DNA of 22,247 nucleotides from positions 1 to 22,247 of the forward strand of contig NWUY0300043886.1 in assembly GCA_004151065.3 (NCBI GenBank), read 5' to 3'. This DNA comes from Larix sibirica. Taxonomy: Eukaryota > Streptophyta > Pinopsida > Pinales > Pinaceae. Of the stretch, positions 18,669 to 22,247 are shown piece by piece. Both the position numbers and the translations under genes were made by a program. The notes beneath the pieces were generated by a model that saw only the letters and a list, made by a program, of their open reading frames with translations, did no database searches and had not been told where the DNA came from. The number at the start of each line of letters is the position of its first letter. The stretch's first letter is position 1.

Positions 18669-20805
18669 TAATGTCCCCAGTTTCGATCCATAGATTGCAT
18701 TGGACCAAATTATTTTCCAAGTGTAAATCAATGTTGTAATGGCAATATGGAATGTTTTCCTATGTAAAATATGTAAATATCATGTATTAATTCCTAGTGT
18801 GGATCTTAAGGCCAAGTCCCGACTAGTGAATGTCTAGGCACATATTTTTTATTAATTTGGTTTCTATGTACCCCGAGGTAGACTTTCCATGGTATTCTCA
18901 AGAAATGTAAATAGTATTTTGAAAATTAATATAAAGGCTCAAGGCTAGTTGTAGAAGACCACAGGAGGGGCCATGAATTTACTATTGGGAAGAGAAAAAT
19001 GGGTCCAAGGAGTTTAAAAACAACCCTAAGCTTCCTAGGTTGCTTGAGTTTCTTAACCTTCATTTTTTCACCACGTTCCTCACCAAGAGACTAGCCATCA
19101 ATCATTGGATGCAAGAGGTGTTGGTGGGAAAGTCCACCTTCCATAGTTACGAGAGCATGGGGTTTGAGTACAATTCTTGAGAAGTGTAAGAGACTCCATC
19201 CACATGGAGTTGAACCTCATGGATATTTGAACCGTCTCTTTCCCCATCCACTCATCCCTAATGAAAATTTGAATTAGATTTTTCTCTTCTAATTAATTCA
19301 TTCCATTCGCTCACATATTCTGATTTTGCACTCACAACTATTTTTAGGTTTGATTCTATATATCAAACCTATGAGTGACCAAGTAGATATAAGAAAGAGA
19401 AGGTGGTGAACTAGATAGAGAGAGATGGAAGGCTACAGAGGAGAAGAGAGGCTATGTTGATCGGAAATCATCTAATTTACCCTTAGATTGATGCTCACAA
19501 AGTGCTCAAGGGCCATGATTAAACACCATCGGATTTCCCTACAGGCAGATAATAGATTCAACTCCTTTTGCACACACTAAACAAAAATGGAGGGAAGATG
19601 ATTCTCGAGGGACTATTGGGAAGATAAAGGAATATATTCCTTGTGTTGTTTGGGGCAATGGAAGGGAGTACCATTGATAGGTTGGTTGGATGCCTACCTA
19701 GAGTGTTCTACAATGAATTGATTTGTTGATCCTAAAAGAAACTGGGTTGGATAAGAGTCCTAAATTTCCTTGGCCTATTTCTTTTTCCCTAGTTGCCTCA
19801 TAACCTAGCTTTGGGGTGGCATCTATAGAGGATTGCCCATGGTTGGGTATAAAATTACTTGCCAATAACCATTTTTCTTATTCTAGCATTTTCAAGATAA
19901 CAATCCCATCTATATTATTAATTCCTATTTATAATTATGTTATTCACTTGGTATCTTCTTATTTATGAATTGGAATGGAATTTACAAATGCATGATTTTG
20001 CATGTTAGCTTGGCTATAATAGTTAGATTTATGTTTCTATGAGTTCAAACAAACTTAGAGCTTATTTGGGTTGAATTTACATTATGCCTTCGAACATGAG
20101 TGGTGATGGACATAATCTATTAGAAGTATCCTTGAGGGTTGGTGCGGCTACTTTCTAAACACCAACTCAACATTGAGCATAAGTTATTCAAAGCTTGTTT
20201 CCCAGTAGGCCTTTAGTTAAATTATAAGTGTTAACTTCGATGACCTTCTCGACTTATTTTTATTGATATCAAAGCATCCTTTTGAATGTCTAGAAGGCCT
20301 TGATTTTTATTTATATCAAAGTATCACTTTTGAGTAAGCTAATGGCCTTTAACTTCAAAATCAGGACCTTGCTCAAATTGGCCTAATGGCCTAGTGGGGG
20401 TATTTGAAAGACACTCTTTCTAATTGTCTCGATGGTCAATTGAGGGTATTTTAATGTTGTTCTTCCAAATAGTCCTGGTGGGCTATCAAGGGTAATCAAA
20501 TGTTGTTCTTTCAAATTGGTCCCATGGCCTATTAGGGGAAGTTGAATGTTTTTTCTACAACTTGGCCTAATGGTTTGTCAAGGGTTATCAAATGTTGTTC
20601 TTTGGAATTGACCCAATAACCTTATGGGGGCATTCAAATGTTGTCCTTTATAATTGTCCGTGTGGCATATCGAGAGAAATTGAAAAATGTACTTTTGAGT
20701 TGGCCTGATGTCTTATTAGGAGCATTCAAAAGATGTTCCTTGGAAAGTTATTTTCTCTCGGTTCGATGTATCTTTGAAAAAGCGCCGTTGGGGATCCAAG
20801 ACTAT
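18669..20805 (+). repeat. Element B right LTR, 3' end removed by LINE
   Basis: It starts with TGTAATGTCCCCAG, ending-inverse to the GGGG...TTAC end inferred for the left LTR. From 18752 it matches 11709 onward for about 2 kb, including the 46-bp repeat array. Homology with the left copy fades at about 20805, where minus-strand LINE coding sequence begins. The counterpart of about 13735-14303 is therefore missing. Confidence 0.75.
20376..20743 (+). repeat. 46-bp tandem repeat, eight units, in right LTR of element B
   Basis: Eight units, again exactly 46 bases each (starts 20376, 20422, 20468, 20514, 20560, 20606, 20652 and 20698), share the consensus of the left array (AATTGGCCTAATGGCCTA, ..GGGGGTATTCAAATGTTGTT). 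Unit-by-unit variants differ from the left array, but the register and unit number are the same, so the array predates insertion of element B. Confidence 0.9.
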
Positions 20806-21734
20806 TGATGTCAATCTCAAAAGCTGAAGGTTTGATGTCTTCGAATATGATCAAATTCCTAGATTTCCAGATACTCCAAATCACAAATAATGGGAGTTAT
20901 TTGTATTGAGAAGTGTTTTTAAACCAACGTTCCAAACAGTCCACAAGAGTAGCAACATCCCCAAAACGAGTAATATTCAGGCTCCTATAGACTTCATCCC
21001 AAACCATCTTGAAGAAATAAAAATGAGCAAACAAATGGGAAATAGTTTCATTTCCAAATCTGCATAAACTGCATATACCAGGTCCAACAAACCCTCTCTT
21101 AAGAAGGTTTTCCCATGTTAAATTTTATTTTCCAAACATAACCACACAAAACACTTTAATTTGTAAGGGGCATGCCACTTCCATAAAATATTGTGCCACC
21201 ATTTTTTTGTTACCTCCACATATCCCTCAGATATAGCATTATAAGACAACTCTGCAGTAATCTTGCCATCTCACTTGATCCATGCCCAAATTAAGACATC
21301 ATCTCTATCGTTAAGTCTAATACCTGCTTGATTTAGTTCTAGAATGAATATGTTCCATTCAATAGTAATATGTCCAATCATACCCAAGTCATTTGCAAGG
21401 AGGCCATAGGGATAAGAGGAATCATAACAACCAGTTCTTATAAATTGAGCTAGAAATGGAATATTAATATCCTGTAGATATAACAATGGGTGATCAGAAA
21501 GACGATAGAAACTTTATCCTCTCACAAAAGGATCTATACAAATATAGACCTGTGAACCATTTCCTATCCTCCAAGAGAGCCACTCACCCATCAAAGGATA
21601 ATTTCTAATCAAACCCGTTCAAATAACAGATGCATTTGAAAAATATTTTTTGGGGGTCCTAATCCTCTCAACAACTGATATTTTCTTTAGGTATTTATAT
21701 TTTAGTACCTCACTCCAAAGTCTTGTACCGAAAA
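20806..21734 (-). pseudogene. LINE ORF2 fragment: RT C-terminal region and RT zinc-binding domain
   Basis: The minus strand from about 21732 reads FGTRLWSEVLKYKYLKK, GEWLSWRIGNGSQVYICIDP, FVRG, a stop, SFYRLSDHPLLYLQDINI and RLNDRDDVLIWAWIK. It then reads WHNILWKWHAPYKLKCFVWL, after a shift TWENLLKRGFVGPGICSLCR, FGNETISHLFAHFYFFKMVW, one TAA, LPLFVIWSIWKSRNLIIFE. LW..V...KY, W.IGNG..V.I..DP, the WHAPYKLKCFVWL helix and C-x2-C...H-x3-H are the standard order for the zf-RVT zinc-binding domain after plant LINE reverse transcriptases. The polymerase core lies beyond the right break. No RNase H or poly-A end is present on the left. Only about four lesions are visible, so it is less decayed than the LINE at 1-1874. 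Confidence 0.85.
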
Positions 21735-22069
21735 TGTTGGAATATTCTCCCCATCATTTTTCAGTTTTGCATGCATGCATGCATTCTGCATGCANATCGT
21801 ATCTTGGGATATCAAGCTTCAAGGACTAGATTCCGAGCTAAGACTTGCAAGAACGTCATTCAAAATGGGATGTGAGGGTTAAACAAGGGATTTGAACCCC
21901 GTTAGTTATCCTTTGTGTCAACAAACCAAGGAAGGGAGGCTTACCCATAGCTTCTTCCCTTACTTCCTCAGGTCTACAAAACCCTCAACGCCATGGAAAT
22001 GAAAACCTAGAGTAACAAACAACAAGGTATTAGTAAATGTGCATGATATATAAATGTGCAAGTAGTAAA
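21735..22069 (+). repeat. Element D LTR start, first copy, with RY-motif cluster
   Basis: TGTTGGAATATTCTCCCCATC begins exactly where the LINE coding sequence stops and recurs at 22070. TGTTGG is a usual LTR terminus. The start is followed by overlapping TGCATGCA motifs (21768-21798). The rest of this 335-base piece contains a tRNA-like B box and ends in short repeats of TAAATGTGCA. Where this copy of the LTR ends is not clear. Confidence 0.55.
21880..21960 (-). ncRNA. tRNA-like B box, possible SINE fragment
   Basis: The minus-strand reading of 21887-21900 is GGGGTTCAAATCCC, a T-arm with the RNA polymerase III B-box consensus GGTTCRANTCC. A convincing A box was not found in the 30-60 bases upstream (towards 21960), and no acceptor stem is visible. 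It is not a functional tRNA gene. A tRNA-derived SINE fragment is possible, and chance is not excluded. Confidence 0.3.
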
Positions 22070-22247
22070 TGTTGGAATATTCTCACCATCATCATTTGTA
22101 TTTGCATGCATTGCATGCATTTTGCATGCATCCAGTCATCAGTCATCATCTTGGTGGTCCTCCCAGCACCTAGAGCTTGCTTCTAGCTCTCCAGAGCCTG
22201 TCTACAGCCCCCAGGGGGCCTCCCACCTACCAAAGGCGCCTTCCTTC
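22070..22247 (+). repeat. Element D LTR start, second copy, running off the window
   Basis: TGTTGGAATATTCTCACCATC repeats the 21735 sequence with few changes, again followed by TGCATGCA motifs (about 22108-22131). Beyond about 22140 the two copies diverge or cannot be compared. The downstream part (to 22247) is C-rich (CTCCCAGCACC, CCCCCAGGGGGCC). This may be the real 5' LTR of an element continuing outside the window, or part of a tandem LTR. Confidence 0.55.

Noticed and set aside
21887-21900. Functional tRNA gene
   Set aside because: Only the T-arm/B-box is present. No acceptor stem, anticodon arm or A box could be found at the right spacing.
1-22247. CRISPR arrays, bacterial operons, riboswitches
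   Set aside because: The window is eukaryotic transposon-derived sequence. The only regular repeat (46 bp) has no spacers.

Overview
This window looks like intergenic DNA from a land plant with a large, transposon-filled nuclear genome. A gymnosperm such as a conifer is my best guess. I find no intact host gene, rRNA, complete tRNA or CRISPR array. Almost everything recognisable is a decayed retrotransposon, with reading frames broken by stops and indels. Single 'n' bases near 15769 and 21795 suggest a draft assembly. The plant call rests on element types (LTR retrotransposons with a 3' extra ORF, plant-type LINEs with a C-terminal RNase H) and not on a marker gene.

Layout. (1) 1-1874, + strand: an internally deleted LINE. 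The end of ORF1 is followed by the first 15 codons of ORF2, then directly by ORF2's C-terminal RNase H domain and an A-rich tail. (2) 1875-2381: unrecognised, faintly protein-like. (3) 2382-11708, - strand: element A, a Ty3/gypsy-type LTR retrotransposon. Its 5' LTR is complete (11039-11708, TGTTGG...CCAACA). Its 3' LTR is truncated (2382-2667). In coding order it holds a primer-binding site, an N-terminal gag domain, a gag core, an array of about five CCHC zinc knuckles, an Asn/Pro/Gln-rich linker, an aspartic protease with a DLG motif, and a second gag-like domain. Next come the integrase C-terminal module (reverse transcriptase, RNase H and the integrase core are missing) and a third coding region of about 3.5 kb ending in a long coiled coil. 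Just before the 3' LTR lies a fragment that reads as polyubiquitin.

(4) 11709-20805, + strand: element B, a large LTR element with no convincing coding capacity. Its LTRs of about 2.6 kb are at 11709-14303 (start removed by element A) and 18669-20805 (end removed by a LINE). Both carry an exactly 46-bp tandem repeat of eight units. (5) 20806-21734, - strand: a LINE ORF2 fragment with the reverse-transcriptase C-terminal region and zinc-binding domain. (6) 21735-22247: two starts of a third LTR family (TGTTGGAATATTCT...), each with clustered TGCATGCA motifs, and between them a tRNA-like B box that may belong to a SINE.

History. Element A sits in B's left LTR, the minus-strand LINE abuts B's right LTR, and the last LTR family begins inside that LINE, so the window is a nested stack. 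The most unusual observation is the ubiquitin-like fragment inside element A. The in-frame loss of most of pol and the 46-bp LTR repeats come next. All reading-frame statements come from hand translation, and family assignments come from recognised motifs, not database searches.
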